From the NCBI GenBank assembly GCA_964611895.1, contig CAZTDN010000011.1, forward strand, positions 1 through 64,000: a stretch of DNA of 64,000 nucleotides. Direction: 5' to 3'. The stretch comes from JAIEOG01 sp964611895 (GTDB lineage: Bacteria; Bdellovibrionota; FAC87; UBA2466). The notes below the pieces were generated by a model. The model worked only from the letters and a program-made list of their open reading frames with translations, made no database searches and was not told where the DNA came from. This document shows positions 14,660 through 23,736 of the stretch, piece after piece; within the stretch, counting starts at the first letter, position 1, and each line of letters begins with the position of its first letter. The translations under genes were made by a program, and so were the position numbers.

Positions 14660-16384
14660 CGTTTGGCTTTGCGCGGATTTTAAGTACAGGCTGCGACCAA
14701 TCACTAAGTAATCCAAGTCCGTGTTTTGAAAACACCTCAATGCATCCGCTGGAGTGCAAACGATGGGTTCACTGTCGTTGAACGATGTATTGAGTAGCAT
14801 CGGAATGCCCGTTTTTTGGCGAAACGCTTCGATGAGTTCCCAATAAAACCGCTGCGTTTCTTTTCGCACGGTTTGGATACGGCAGCTTCCGTCCGCGTGT
14901 ACGACTGCGGCGATCTTGGAACGGATCCGATCTTCGACTTCAAACACGCCTTCCATCGTGGGGCATTCGAACGTATTTTTGAACCAAAGCGCTTGGTGCT
15001 CGGCCAAAACGGAAGCGGCAAAGGGACGAAACGGCTCTCGGTGTTTGACCCGATCGTTAAGGCGTTGCTTCATCACCGCCTTGCGAGGGTCAGCTAGAAT
15101 AGAACGAGATCCCAGGGCCCGAGGACCGAACTCGAGTCGCCCTTGCATCAGGCCGATTATTTTTTCTTTGGAAAGTTCTTCGACCATCCATCGGATAAGG
15201 CTAGCGTCGTCTGTGAAATCTTCGCGTTGCAGCCCCTCGGGCAGAGCGGGAGTGACGGACACTTCATCGATGTCCGGTCCCAGCAGTGCCCAATGTTCTG
15301 ACTCTGGCATTACTTCTACATTCGCCGCGCCCATGGCGGCTCCGACAGCCAGCCCTGCATCGTGCGAAGCCGGGGCGACAAAAACATTCTGAAAAGGCGT
15401 GCGGCGCGGGATCTTTCCCACCCAAACACTGTTGTGCGCGCACCCGCCAGATAGCGCAACCGAGTTTAGACTTACACGTTCATAGAGCTGTCCAAGGAGT
15501 CGATTGGCTATCTCCTCAAAGCGCAATTGCACCGAGAGAGCAAGGTTTGCGTGTGCGGGCAAAAGCGGATCCAAAGGCTTGCGAGGCGGCAGGCCGATGA
15601 TCTGAGTCAAGAGCGGAGTATTGTAAAAAGGTTTGAGCTTGGGTTGAGAGTTCTCGATCGAAAAGCGCATCGGGCTTTTCAGGATGGGAAATGCTTCTAG
15701 GTTTAGTTCAAATCCCAGATCGGCTTTCTCGCGGACAAGTGACTGCATGGCGTGAGGGTATTCATTCTTGCCCAGACTCGAAAGGCCCATGACTTTAAAC
15801 TCATCCCCATAATGTGGAAACCCCAAGTACTGTGTCATTGCAGTGTAAAAAAATCCCAATGAGTGGGGAAAAAACACGCGATCGACAATTTGGACAGAGT
15901 GATTGATGGGACGCGCCATTGCGACAGAAACAAAATCTCCTAAACCATCAATACTGATAAGCGCCGTCGATTCATCCTTAGATAGAAATCGTGAGCTCAA
16001 CAAATGAGCAAAATGGTGCTCCATTTTCATCGCCCGTGCGGAAGTGATTCCTAGGGCCGAGAGCTCCTTTGAGGGAGATATTTCGCGGTTCTTTCTCGCA
16101 CCTTGTTCAACGAGCTGCGGGTGCGTGAATAAAAGCCAGAGTTTTCGGAGCAAGTGTTTTCGTCGATCTTTGGCAACGGCCACCGTCGACACATCGCGGC
16201 CTGTAAGGCCTGCATGGCGTAAACAATATTGAATGGCTTGACGCGGAAAACCAGCATCGTGCTTGATGCGCGAAAAACGTTCCTCTTCAGCGGCAGCAAC
16301 CAAATGTCCGTCGACAATCAACGCAGCAGAAGAGTCCCCGTGACCGTAACTGATCCCCAAGCAGACCTTTTTTTTCAGAGCCAA
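14648..16384 (-). CDS. Carbamoyltransferase, NodU/CmcH family
   Basis: Transfers carbamoyl from carbamoyl phosphate to a hydroxyl, usually on a sugar or antibiotic. The N-terminal ASKHA-type domain begins LGISYGHGDSSAAL with EEERFSR following; HHFAHLLSS supplies metal-binding histidines; ALSGGCAHNSV is the phosphate-binding loop. The C-terminal domain carries EFGPRALGSRSILADPR and LNTSFN. About 578 residues, a normal length. TTG 16384 after AAAGGA is the preferred start; ATG 16414 or 16504 are possible but add non-homologous sequence. It is divergent from a WecA-type transferase, which fits modification of a surface glycan. Confidence 0.88.
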   Translation of the reverse strand: MALKKKVCLGISYGHGDSSAALIVDGHLVAAAEEERFSRIKHDAGFPRQAIQYCLRHAGLTGRDVSTVAVAKDRRKHLLRKLWLLFTHPQLVEQGARKNREISPSKELSALGITSARAMKMEHHFAHLLSSRFLSKDESTALISIDGLGDFVSVAMARPINHSVQIVDRVFFPHSLGFFYTAMTQYLGFPHYGDEFKVMGLSSLGKNEYPHAMQSLVREKADLGFELNLEAFPILKSPMRFSIENSQPKLKPFYNTPLLTQIIGLPPRKPLDPLLPAHANLALSVQLRFEEIANRLLGQLYERVSLNSVALSGGCAHNSVWVGKIPRRTPFQNVFVAPASHDAGLAVGAAMGAANVEVMPESEHWALLGPDIDEVSVTPALPEGLQREDFTDDASLIRWMVEELSKEKIIGLMQGRLEFGPRALGSRSILADPRKAVMKQRLNDRVKHREPFRPFAASVLAEHQALWFKNTFECPTMEGVFEVEDRIRSKIAAVVHADGSCRIQTVRKETQRFYWELIEAFRQKTGIPMLLNTSFNDSEPIVCTPADALRCFQNTDLDYLVIGRSLYLKSAQSQTLTA

Positions 16385-16526
16385 ATCGTCGTTCCTTTCG
16401 AGGTGGCGCCCCATTGTATCAAAACGCGCGCGTTCTTTGAGCTCGAAAATAGTCGTTGGCCAAAGCGGTTTTCGTAAGAGATAATGAGGCCGTCTTATTT
16501 CCACCTAATTCTTTAAAAGTAAAAAA

Positions 16527-17894
16527 ATGGCGACACTGTCTCGCTTTTATTTAGATGCAAGCATCTACCTAAGTGTCGGCTTTGCCGCAGTGATCCCTCT
16601 TTTGTTTCTCAACACACGCTTCGCACGCGCCTTGGGACTCATTGACTGGCCCAAGGCCAGAGGCCTTACTGACGACCACGTGCCTATTGTGGGTCCGAGT
16701 CTTGCGGTTATCGCGCTTTTGACTCTCGGCATTATCAGCCTTTATTTTCCAGTAAGTCCTTGGGTTGTGACTCCTGCCGTCATCATCGGAGTGATGGGTT
16801 ATTACGACGATAGGCGTTCGCTTCCCGCCCTGGACAAGCTTTTCTTTCAGGTCGTTTGTGCCTCGGCAGCGGTGTTTTTGGATCCGCAGATTTCGACGTC
16901 GTTGGGTTCTCGGTTTGGCGTAGGCGGGCTGTTACTCGGCACTCTTTTTGTGGTCACAGTCATGAATGCAGTCAACTTTATCGATGGTATCGATGGGTTG
17001 GCGGGGATTGTATTATTAACTGCGTTCGGCATTTTACCTTTCACCGCCTCAGCGCATCTATCGGCGTTTCCCTACGTAATCCTTTCCTGCGTGCTAGCCG
17101 GAGCCCTGGTCCCGTTTCTCTACCTCAACGTCATGCGGCGAGGGGGATTCTTGGGCAATGTGGGGAGCTACTTTTTTAGTTTTCTCGCGGCCGTTGCGCA
17201 TTTGTCCGTGGGGTTCGATTCTCCCTCGGCATTTTCACGAGTGTCTTTGTCTGCACTTTGCTTCTTGGTCCCACTCTCTGATCTAGGGGCCGTATTGATC
17301 CTGCGTTTGAGTTCCGGTCGCTCGCCGTTCAAGCCGGACAAAGGGCATTTGCATCACCGGTTGGTGCAATCCAATCTGCCGTTGCGTTATGTGTTGTCGG
17401 TGATGGGGCTCATCCAATTCGTAGGCGTAGGAATCTGTTCCTATCTGAGTCAGCCCGGTGCAGTGGAGTTTACTTCTCTGCCTTTTGTCGTTTTTCTGGG
17501 ACTTTCGATCATTTGCACAACTCTCATCGTCTTGCTCGAAAAAGCCTCCCGCATCCGCGTTCAAAACTATTTTCAGCGACTTGATGCGGGCGACCCGGTC
17601 TATTACCTCAAATATAGCGTCGCTCGAAAAGACCTCAAACCCTTGTCCAACTTTGAAAACCAAAAGCTTGAAGCCAAATTCGCCACAGAAATCCGAGTCA
17701 CAGATATCTGCGTCGTTCAAAACGGCACGGTCTTCATCGTTCTGAGGACGCTGGCCGAACCCCTCAAGGGAATTTCTCATCGTTTGGAGGCCGTCATTCA
17801 AAGCGAACGCTCTTTTGAATTTCACCTAGTGGAAAAGGGTGACTTTACCAAAAGGGCCTCCCGCCCCGGCGTGCCCACCCGTCGAACGGCTTAG
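16527..17894 (+). CDS. WecA/TagO-type polyprenyl-phosphate sugar-1-P transferase
   Basis: An integral membrane enzyme with about ten hydrophobic helices over residues 10-345. Family motifs are GYYDDRR, the metal-binding NFIDGIDGLAG and the substrate loop KPDKGHLHHRL. It should attach a HexNAc-1-phosphate from its UDP-sugar to undecaprenyl phosphate, the first step of O-antigen or similar glycans. A soluble tail of about 110 residues (from about 346) is extra to the usual family length and has no family I recognise. The MsbA-like exporter follows 27 bp later. The 142-bp gap to the divergent carbamoyltransferase probably holds both promoters. Confidence 0.88.
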   Translation: MATLSRFYLDASIYLSVGFAAVIPLLFLNTRFARALGLIDWPKARGLTDDHVPIVGPSLAVIALLTLGIISLYFPVSPWVVTPAVIIGVMGYYDDRRSLPALDKLFFQVVCASAAVFLDPQISTSLGSRFGVGGLLLGTLFVVTVMNAVNFIDGIDGLAGIVLLTAFGILPFTASAHLSAFPYVILSCVLAGALVPFLYLNVMRRGGFLGNVGSYFFSFLAAVAHLSVGFDSPSAFSRVSLSALCFLVPLSDLGAVLILRLSSGRSPFKPDKGHLHHRLVQSNLPLRYVLSVMGLIQFVGVGICSYLSQPGAVEFTSLPFVVFLGLSIICTTLIVLLEKASRIRVQNYFQRLDAGDPVYYLKYSVARKDLKPLSNFENQKLEAKFATEIRVTDICVVQNGTVFIVLRTLAEPLKGISHRLEAVIQSERSFEFHLVEKGDFTKRASRPGVPTRRTA

Positions 17895-17921
17895 GCCTGG
17901 CGTGGTCCTGCAGACTCGGCT

Positions 17922-19676
17922 ATGCTCCGGCCGATGCAAAACCGTACCCATTCCACCGCACGGCGCCTACTGGGGGAGTTTTCTCCCTACCGAATGTCGA
18001 TTGCTGCAGTTCTGCTCCTGGGGCTCGTGATTTCGGCCGTTCAACCGGCAAGCGTCAAGATCACCCAGCTCATTATCGACCATCTCCAGGCGGATCGAAA
18101 AAGTGCCTTTCCGACCTGGTTGCCGCTCGCGCTTGTTGGAATTTTTGTGATCAGCGGGATAGCAAAGTACCTCTACAATGTCCTGCGGCGGTCGCTTTGC
18201 GAGAAAGTCTTGGTCCGCTTTCGCGAAGCGCTTTTTGACAAGTACCTACACTTGCCTCAGCCGCACCTCGATCGCGTTAAAACCGGTGAAATGCTTTCCA
18301 GTATCCAAAACGACCTTCAGCAGCTCAGTAGCGGATTTGATACCATCTGGGACTTGTTCAAGGAGCCATTTACTTTTTTGGGGCTTATTGGTGCTGCGTT
18401 TTATTTTGATTGGCGCTTGGCTTTGGCGACGGTCATCGTTGTCCCTTCCGTCATCTGGTTGTTCTCGTGGTCGGGCGCTTCCGTCAAACGGTACATGTCC
18501 AAAAACCTCGTACAGTTTTCAGAGTTGGTTTCGCTGTGCCAAGAAGTGCTGGTTGGCTCCAGGGTAGTAAAGGTTTTCGGTTTGGAAAAAGTGCTTAGCG
18601 ATCGTTTCAATACCATCCAGCGACAGTACTTTGCAACGGCGCTCCAGTCGATCCGCGTTCAGGAAATCACGACGCCGTTGGTGGAGCTAATCGGAGCGGG
18701 GTTGATGGCCTCGGTCATCGCCTACGGAGCGATGCAGACGGGGGAGGGAGCTTTGTCGGCGGGAGATCTCATTGGTTTTGTCATCGCGCTCGGACTCGCA
18801 CAAATGCCGATCAAACAGATGAACAATGCCCACCTTAAGCTGCGTGCCGCGGAGGCGGCTGCCGATCGCGTTTACCAGCTTTTGGATGTCCCCTCCGTTC
18901 GTTCTGTGTCGCTACGCAAAGCTGTGTTCGAAAAGTCCATTCGCTACGAGAATGTTTTCTTGAGTTACGGCAAACACGAAGCCCTGCGAGGTGTTTCGTT
19001 TGAGTTAAAGTGCGGTCAGAAACTCGCTCTGGTTGGTCAGAGTGGCGGTGGTAAGACCAGTATCGTAAATCTGCTGCCGCGGCTCTACGAAGCGACGGCA
19101 GGAAAGATACTTATCGATGGCAAAGACACTCGCTCCATGGATCTGGCGGAGCTGAGATCTCTGCTTTCGTACGTGACCCAAGACGTTTTTCTGTTCAATG
19201 AATCCGTTTTTGAAAACGTCCGATATGGAAATCCGGCAGCGAGTTCCGACGAGGTTTGGCAGGCGCTAGAACACGCCAATTGCCGTGAGTTTGTGAGTCG
19301 ACTTCCGGAAAAAGAACATACTCTATTGGGGGATCGTGGGATGCGCCTGTCTGGTGGAGAGCGACAGCGCATTGCCATTGCCCGCGCATTTCTCAAGTCT
19401 GCGCCTATTTTGATCCTGGACGAAGCGACTTCGAGCTTGGATAGCGGCTCTGAAAAAGCAGTTCAAGCCGCTTTAGATGAGTTGATTGAGGGGCGAACTG
19501 CTCTCATCGTTGCGCACCGGTTTTCGACGATTCAACAGGCCGATTCTATTATCGTAGTCGAGCGTGGGGTGGTTCAGGAGCAGGGCACGCACGCGAGTTT
19601 GCTGGAGAAACAAGGCGTCTACCAAGCGTTGTTTCAACACCAAGCTTGGTCCCACGCTCCGGTAGCGAGTTTGTAA
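17922..19676 (+). CDS. MsbA-like ABC exporter (half-transporter)
   Basis: A 584-residue fused membrane and ATPase protein, likely a homodimer. Residues 20-300 are a six-helix exporter domain; the ATPase has Walker A GQSGGGKTS, signature LSGGERQRIAIARA, Walker B ILILDEATSSLDS and an H-loop (IVAHRFST). The length and pattern match MsbA/lipid flippases. Position behind the WecA-type gene suggests export of a lipid or lipid-linked glycan, though drug or peptide exporters share the fold. The stop is 1 bp from the stop of the opposing gene. Confidence 0.85.
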   Translation: MLRPMQNRTHSTARRLLGEFSPYRMSIAAVLLLGLVISAVQPASVKITQLIIDHLQADRKSAFPTWLPLALVGIFVISGIAKYLYNVLRRSLCEKVLVRFREALFDKYLHLPQPHLDRVKTGEMLSSIQNDLQQLSSGFDTIWDLFKEPFTFLGLIGAAFYFDWRLALATVIVVPSVIWLFSWSGASVKRYMSKNLVQFSELVSLCQEVLVGSRVVKVFGLEKVLSDRFNTIQRQYFATALQSIRVQEITTPLVELIGAGLMASVIAYGAMQTGEGALSAGDLIGFVIALGLAQMPIKQMNNAHLKLRAAEAAADRVYQLLDVPSVRSVSLRKAVFEKSIRYENVFLSYGKHEALRGVSFELKCGQKLALVGQSGGGKTSIVNLLPRLYEATAGKILIDGKDTRSMDLAELRSLLSYVTQDVFLFNESVFENVRYGNPAASSDEVWQALEHANCREFVSRLPEKEHTLLGDRGMRLSGGERQRIAIARAFLKSAPILILDEATSSLDSGSEKAVQAALDELIEGRTALIVAHRFSTIQQADSIIVVERGVVQEQGTHASLLEKQGVYQALFQHQAWSHAPVASL

Positions 19677-19677
19677 C

Positions 19678-20040
19678 CTATTCTTTGTCGTTGCTCGCGG
19701 TTTTGGAAAGTTCCGGCATGTTCAACGGGTGTGGGTCAACGACCTTGCCGTCGCGGTATTGGTGGACTTGTCCAGTAGTCACGCTATCGATCACTTCGTT
19801 TGAGCCGTACATGCGTTTGACCAGCATTTCGTGCGCTTCGGTGGCCAGGTCTTCAAGGACAGTTTGGCGCGCCTCGAAGGGCATGTGCGCGTTTGTGGAG
19901 TCTAAATAGTGGACGTAAGTTTCAGCGAGCTGCTTGGTAAACGCAGCGGCGTTCTCGTACGATCGAGTGAGCAAAAAGTGCTCAAAGATCTGGTGGAGCG
20001 GATCGGTAATCGCGTCTAAGTTTTTGGGCGGCTTGGCCAT
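19678..20040 (-). CDS. Small conserved-looking cytoplasmic protein, unknown
   Basis: ATG 20040 is chosen because GGAG sits 7 bp upstream. The 120-residue product has no signal or membrane segment. It is helical, with a His/Tyr-rich middle (PLHQIFEHFLLTRSYENA, YVHYLDSTNAH) and ends acidic. I do not recognise it. An AGAATACA motif lies about 165 bp upstream. Confidence 0.65.
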   Translation of the reverse strand: MAKPPKNLDAITDPLHQIFEHFLLTRSYENAAAFTKQLAETYVHYLDSTNAHMPFEARQTVLEDLATEAHEMLVKRMYGSNEVIDSVTTGQVHQYRDGKVVDPHPLNMPELSKTASNDKE

Positions 20041-20340
20041 AGGGTTCTCCAAATCACCCGATCCTTGGGCCATACCCGCAACGCGTTTCCTTGCCTTGCT
20101 TCCCTCTTCAACGGATTCTGCGGCGCCATTCTTTAGACACGCTTCGTGAAGAGTGTTTCACATTTGGGCAGTGCAAGTGTTTGAAATGCTTTGCTTTAAA
20201 TGGCTGTATTCTGCTGCTTAGCGACGAAATAGGCGTTTTTGCGCCTCTCGCACGGACCCTAACCTACCGAAAGTATTTAATAAAAATAGAAATGACGGGG
20301 TGTATTCTTCGGTCCGGCCTTTGCAGAATACAGGGATGAG
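20041..20340. promoter_or_regulatory. Divergent intergenic region with inverted TGTATTCT pair
   Basis: 300 bp between divergent genes. Three copies of TGTATTCT/AGAATACA lie here: 20205-20212, 20301-20308 and, inverted, 20325-20332. The last two form an 8-bp inverted repeat with 16-nt spacing ending 8 bp before ATG 20341, a plausible operator or leader hairpin. No RNA gene seen. Confidence 0.45.
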
Positions 20341-20835
20341 ATGAAACCTCTATTTAAAAGGCGCATTATGCTTTTGGGCCGCCTGGCTCTGATTGCTGGA
20401 CTCAGTTTGACCGGCGCGGCCTGCCAGCGCCGGTGCCAGCTGCCTGAGACCATGGCGTTTAAGTCCATGGTGGACACCCAATGGCGCTTGGTCTCGACTA
20501 CGGACCCCGCCTTTGCCTCCAAACTGGATAATTTCAACTTTCTGATTGTGACTTTCAACCGGAACAATACCGGGGATGTGAAGCTTGTGGTCGACAACAC
20601 CCCGTACGAACAGGCTGCCGAAACTTTGGTTTGGTCCCCCAACCCTCAGTCTCAGATGGTGCGCATTCAGTACACTTCGGGCGGAACGCAGGTTCAAGCC
20701 GGCGATCAGGGAACTTTTGACTATTACTATACGCTGACCAACGAGCTTCAAATGTACGAATCCAAGAAGGGGTACTTCTACCGATACGTCCCCTATAAAG
20801 GGATAGTAAACCCAGATACCCTTTGTGCCTTTTAG
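20341..20835 (+). CDS. Lipoprotein, unknown
   Basis: A 164-residue lipoprotein (signal with SLTGAAC; Cys at about 28). The mature part is beta-rich with several Tyr pairs (FDYYYTL, YFYRYV), resembling small lipocalin-like outer-membrane lipoproteins but without a decisive motif. The start lies within a region of inverted TGTATTCT repeats; no strong ribosome-binding site (GGATGAG) precedes the ATG. Followed 47 bp later by the lysine-rich protein. Confidence 0.7.
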   Translation: MKPLFKRRIMLLGRLALIAGLSLTGAACQRRCQLPETMAFKSMVDTQWRLVSTTDPAFASKLDNFNFLIVTFNRNNTGDVKLVVDNTPYEQAAETLVWSPNPQSQMVRIQYTSGGTQVQAGDQGTFDYYYTLTNELQMYESKKGYFYRYVPYKGIVNPDTLCAF

Positions 20836-20882
20836 ACTTCGGTTATAGAGTAGGGGCCGCCGTACCAAGGAGGCACCCGAAA

Positions 20883-21209
20883 ATGGTTTCCAATAAAATT
20901 AAATCCGAGCTCAAGCGCTTTTTGACCGACAAGCAAGTCGAAGACTTGTCCAAGCAACTCAGTCTTTACGAAACCAAAGTCCGCGACGCGGTAAAGGGTT
21001 TTGATGTCAAAAGCCTCGCCGCCAAAGCTCAGGGCAAAGCCCAACTCGAAAAGTTTTCTTCCCAAGTCAATCAAGGCTTGAACGAGCTTTTTAACTACTT
21101 CCGCACTCTCGCGAATTTGGAAAAAAAAGCCGCCCAGAAAACCCGTAAGAAAATTCGCAAAGTCGTTAAAAAAGCAGGGACTGCTGCCAGAAAAAAGCGC
21201 CGGTCTTAA
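20883..21209 (+). CDS. Lysine-rich helical protein
   Basis: ATG 20883 follows a perfect AAGGAGG. The 108-residue product is helical throughout. Residues 1-75 are amphipathic (DLSKQLSLYETKVRDAVKGF), and the last 30 residues are a Lys/Arg tail (KKAAQKTRKKIRKVVKKAG) like histone H1 tails. It probably binds nucleic acid or acidic polymers; a phasin-like or nucleoid role is possible. ribF begins 12 bp after its stop, so it may be co-transcribed. Confidence 0.7.
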   Translation: MVSNKIKSELKRFLTDKQVEDLSKQLSLYETKVRDAVKGFDVKSLAAKAQGKAQLEKFSSQVNQGLNELFNYFRTLANLEKKAAQKTRKKIRKVVKKAGTAARKKRRS

Positions 21210-21221
21210 GTCGAAGCCGAC

Positions 21222-22160
21222 ATGATCCTCGTCCGTTCAGTGGAAGAATTACAGCGATTGCCCAGCCACGTATACCGAGGTGGCGCGGTAGCTATTGGGA
21301 ACCTTGATGGCATGCACCGTGGGCACCAGGCGTTAATCGCGTCAGCCTGTGAAAGCGCTCGTTTGCATTCGGTTCCGGCATGCGTGCTTACTTTTTCGCC
21401 GCACCCGCAGGAAGTGCTCAGTGGTTCCTCGACAGGGCACCGCCTGACTACGGATGGCGAAAAATCCGAATTGATCGCCCAAGCCGGTGCGACCGTTCTG
21501 TTTGTGTTGCCCTTCAATTCCGCTTTGGCGGAGTTGTCTCCCGAAGAGTTTTACCAGAGGTATTTGGTTCAGGCCCTCCAGGCTTCGAGCGTGCACGTTG
21601 GAGAAGATTTTCGTTTTGGCAGCAAGAGAGCGGGGGATACGGTGCTTCTCCAACGGTGCGGGAGTAAAGCGCGCGTTCATACAGCAGTGATTCCTGCGGT
21701 AGTGGAAGGGGGGGCTCGCATCAGCAGCACTGAGATCCGTAGAGCCTTGCGCGAGGGAAAGGTGGCCCAAGCAGCGGTGCTCTTGGGTCGGCCGTATTCC
21801 ATAGAAGGCAAGGTGGTCCCTGGCCAGGGCAGGGGAAAGCAGCTAGGCATTCCAACGGCCAATCTGCACTTTTCCGATTTAAAGGTCGTGCCCCAAGCGG
21901 GCGTGTATGCAACCCGCGTCCGCTGGAACGGCGGAAAAATCGGCGCAGTCACTAACCTGGGGGTTCGCCCCACATTCGAAACAAAGTCTTCCAAACCCGT
22001 TCTGGAAACGCATCTGCTGGACTTTAAGCAAGATCTCTACGGCCAAACGATTGAGGTAGAGTTTCTTGATTGGATTCGGGCGGAGAAGCGATTTGATGGG
22101 ATGGAGAGTTTGCGGCGTCAAATCGGTGCCGACATTGAAACCGCCCGCACCTACTGTTAG
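21222..22160 (+). CDS. ribF: Bifunctional riboflavin kinase/FAD synthetase
   Basis: Phosphorylates riboflavin to FMN and adenylates FMN to FAD. The N-terminal FAD synthetase domain has AIGNLDGMHRGHQAL (nucleotidyl-transferase HxGH-type site) and ISSTEIRRAL. The C-terminal flavokinase domain has GRGKQLGIPTANL and a Thr/Asn-Leu-Gly motif (AVTNLGVRPTF) that binds substrate. 312 residues is the normal length. It is 12 bp upstream of glmU, same strand. Confidence 0.95.
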   Translation: MILVRSVEELQRLPSHVYRGGAVAIGNLDGMHRGHQALIASACESARLHSVPACVLTFSPHPQEVLSGSSTGHRLTTDGEKSELIAQAGATVLFVLPFNSALAELSPEEFYQRYLVQALQASSVHVGEDFRFGSKRAGDTVLLQRCGSKARVHTAVIPAVVEGGARISSTEIRRALREGKVAQAAVLLGRPYSIEGKVVPGQGRGKQLGIPTANLHFSDLKVVPQAGVYATRVRWNGGKIGAVTNLGVRPTFETKSSKPVLETHLLDFKQDLYGQTIEVEFLDWIRAEKRFDGMESLRRQIGADIETARTYC

Positions 22161-22172
22161 CCTACGCTCGAT

Positions 22173-23534
22173 ATGAAAGAACCGCTTCACGTTGTTGTCT
22201 TGGCAGCTGGAAAAGGAAAGCGCATGCATTCCTCTCTGCCCAAAGTGCTGCACCCTGTTTTGTTTCGTCCGATGTTGCATCCCGTTTTGGACCTGGCGCG
22301 ATCGCTTTCGCCTCAGAGCGTGACGGTGGTGGTTGGCCATGGTGAGGATCAAGTTCGTCAGGCTTGCTCGGCGTACAACGATGTGCAGTTTGCAGTGCAG
22401 AAAGAGCAAAATGGTACCGGGCATGCTGTATTGCAGACGGCGGCGTTGCTCGAAAAAAAGGGTGGGAGAGTTCTGGTTTTGTGTGGCGATGTGGTGCTGC
22501 TGCGTCCGAGCTCTGTGGAGGCTCTATTGCGAGCCGAGGGCGAAGCTGCCGTATTAACCGCGGAAGTAACAGTCCCCAAGGGCTATGGCCGCATTTTGCG
22601 CGACACTACGGGAGCGGTGTGCGGCATTCGTGAAGAAGCCGATTGCTCCCCAGGGGAGCGTGAGATTTGCGAAGTAAACACGGGTGTGTATGTGTTTCGT
22701 TCCGAGCTTCTTTGGCCAGCACTTCATCGGCTAGGCAAGGGCAACGCGCAGGGAGAGCAGTATCTTACTGACGTTGTGGAGAGTCTGGTCCAGCAAGGGA
22801 AGAAAGTAAATTCCGTCTGCTTGGAAGACAGTGAAGAAATGACCGGCATCAACGATCGCGTTGCGCTGGCGCGGGTAGAAGCGGTGCTACGCCGTCGTGT
22901 GAACGAAGCCTGGATGCTATCGGGTGTGACATTACAAGATCCGGATTCGATCTGGATCGACGCTTTGTGTGAAATCGAACCCGATGTGTTGATTGAGCGT
23001 GGGTGCCTGTTGATCGATTCGGTCGTTGGAGGGGGCTCGGTGATCGAAGCGGGCTGCCGCGTGGTGGGATGTGAACTCGCAGCCGGTGTGCACGTGAAGC
23101 AGGGTTCGTATCTTGAACGGAGCCAGGTTGGTCCGGGGAGCACTGTTGGGCCGTATGCGCACCTGCGGCCGGATACCGTGCTGGGGCCCAAGGTAAAAAT
23201 CGGCAATTTTGTCGAGGTCAAGGCGAGCCAGCTCGGCGAAGGGTCCAAAGCTTCGCACCTGTCTTACATTGGCGATGCAGAGATCGGCGCTGAAGTGAAT
23301 TTAGGTTGTGGGTTGATTACGTGCAACTACGACGGCAAGAAAAAGCACAAGACCATTATCGAAGATCGGGTTTTTGTGGGCAGCGACACGCAGCTTGTCG
23401 CTCCCGTGCGCCTTGGTGCGGGGTGTTATATTGCTTCGGGTTCGACGATCACCCAGGATGTGCCTGCAGACGCGCTGGCGATAACGCGGGGCAAGCAAAC
23501 AAACAAGCCTGGGTTTGCCAAGAAGTTCCGTTGA
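22173..23534 (+). CDS. glmU: Bifunctional N-acetylglucosamine-1-P uridyltransferase/acetyltransferase
   Basis: Makes UDP-GlcNAc for peptidoglycan and surface glycans. The N-terminal uridyltransferase has LAAGKGKRMHSSLPKVLHPV; the C-terminal left-handed beta-helix has repeated hexapeptides and the acetyl-CoA-binding region (GSDTQLVAPVRLGAGCYIASGST). 453 residues, the standard size, with NVGDA-like metal site replaced by LCGDVV as in many homologues. UDP-GlcNAc is also the expected donor for the WecA-type enzyme at 16.5 kb. Confidence 0.95.
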   Translation: MKEPLHVVVLAAGKGKRMHSSLPKVLHPVLFRPMLHPVLDLARSLSPQSVTVVVGHGEDQVRQACSAYNDVQFAVQKEQNGTGHAVLQTAALLEKKGGRVLVLCGDVVLLRPSSVEALLRAEGEAAVLTAEVTVPKGYGRILRDTTGAVCGIREEADCSPGEREICEVNTGVYVFRSELLWPALHRLGKGNAQGEQYLTDVVESLVQQGKKVNSVCLEDSEEMTGINDRVALARVEAVLRRRVNEAWMLSGVTLQDPDSIWIDALCEIEPDVLIERGCLLIDSVVGGGSVIEAGCRVVGCELAAGVHVKQGSYLERSQVGPGSTVGPYAHLRPDTVLGPKVKIGNFVEVKASQLGEGSKASHLSYIGDAEIGAEVNLGCGLITCNYDGKKKHKTIIEDRVFVGSDTQLVAPVRLGAGCYIASGSTITQDVPADALAITRGKQTNKPGFAKKFR

Positions 23535-23667
23535 GTTTTTCGGCACGGAGTGTCACTTTATTGCGCGGGCGGTGTCCAATCTCTCGTCGGTACGGCTAGG
23601 AAAAAGCCTGGTTCCATATGGTTAGAAAAGCCCCTGTTTTTTTGGGGAAAACCGCTGCAGATCCCGC

Positions 23668-23673
23668 TATAAT
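23668..23673 (+). promoter_or_regulatory. TATAAT -10 box of the pilin gene
   Basis: A perfect TATAAT lies about 63 bp upstream of the pilin start. No clear TTGACA partner lies 16-18 bp further up (a T-rich/GGGG stretch there), so the promoter may need an activator. No sigma54 GG-GC pair is evident despite the PilR-like gene next door. Confidence 0.4.
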
Positions 23674-23736
23674 GAATGGAGTTCGATTCACTGTGCGGAC
23701 TTCCACCCCCTGCTCCCTACTTAAGGAGATTAAAAA

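Noticed and set aside
17283..17825. 180-codon minus-strand ORF inside the WecA-type gene
   Set aside because: It is the shadow of a well-supported membrane enzyme and has no domain of its own.
23535..23736. Sigma54 promoter for the pilin
   Set aside because: No GG-N10-GC pair is visible; only a TATAAT box is supported.
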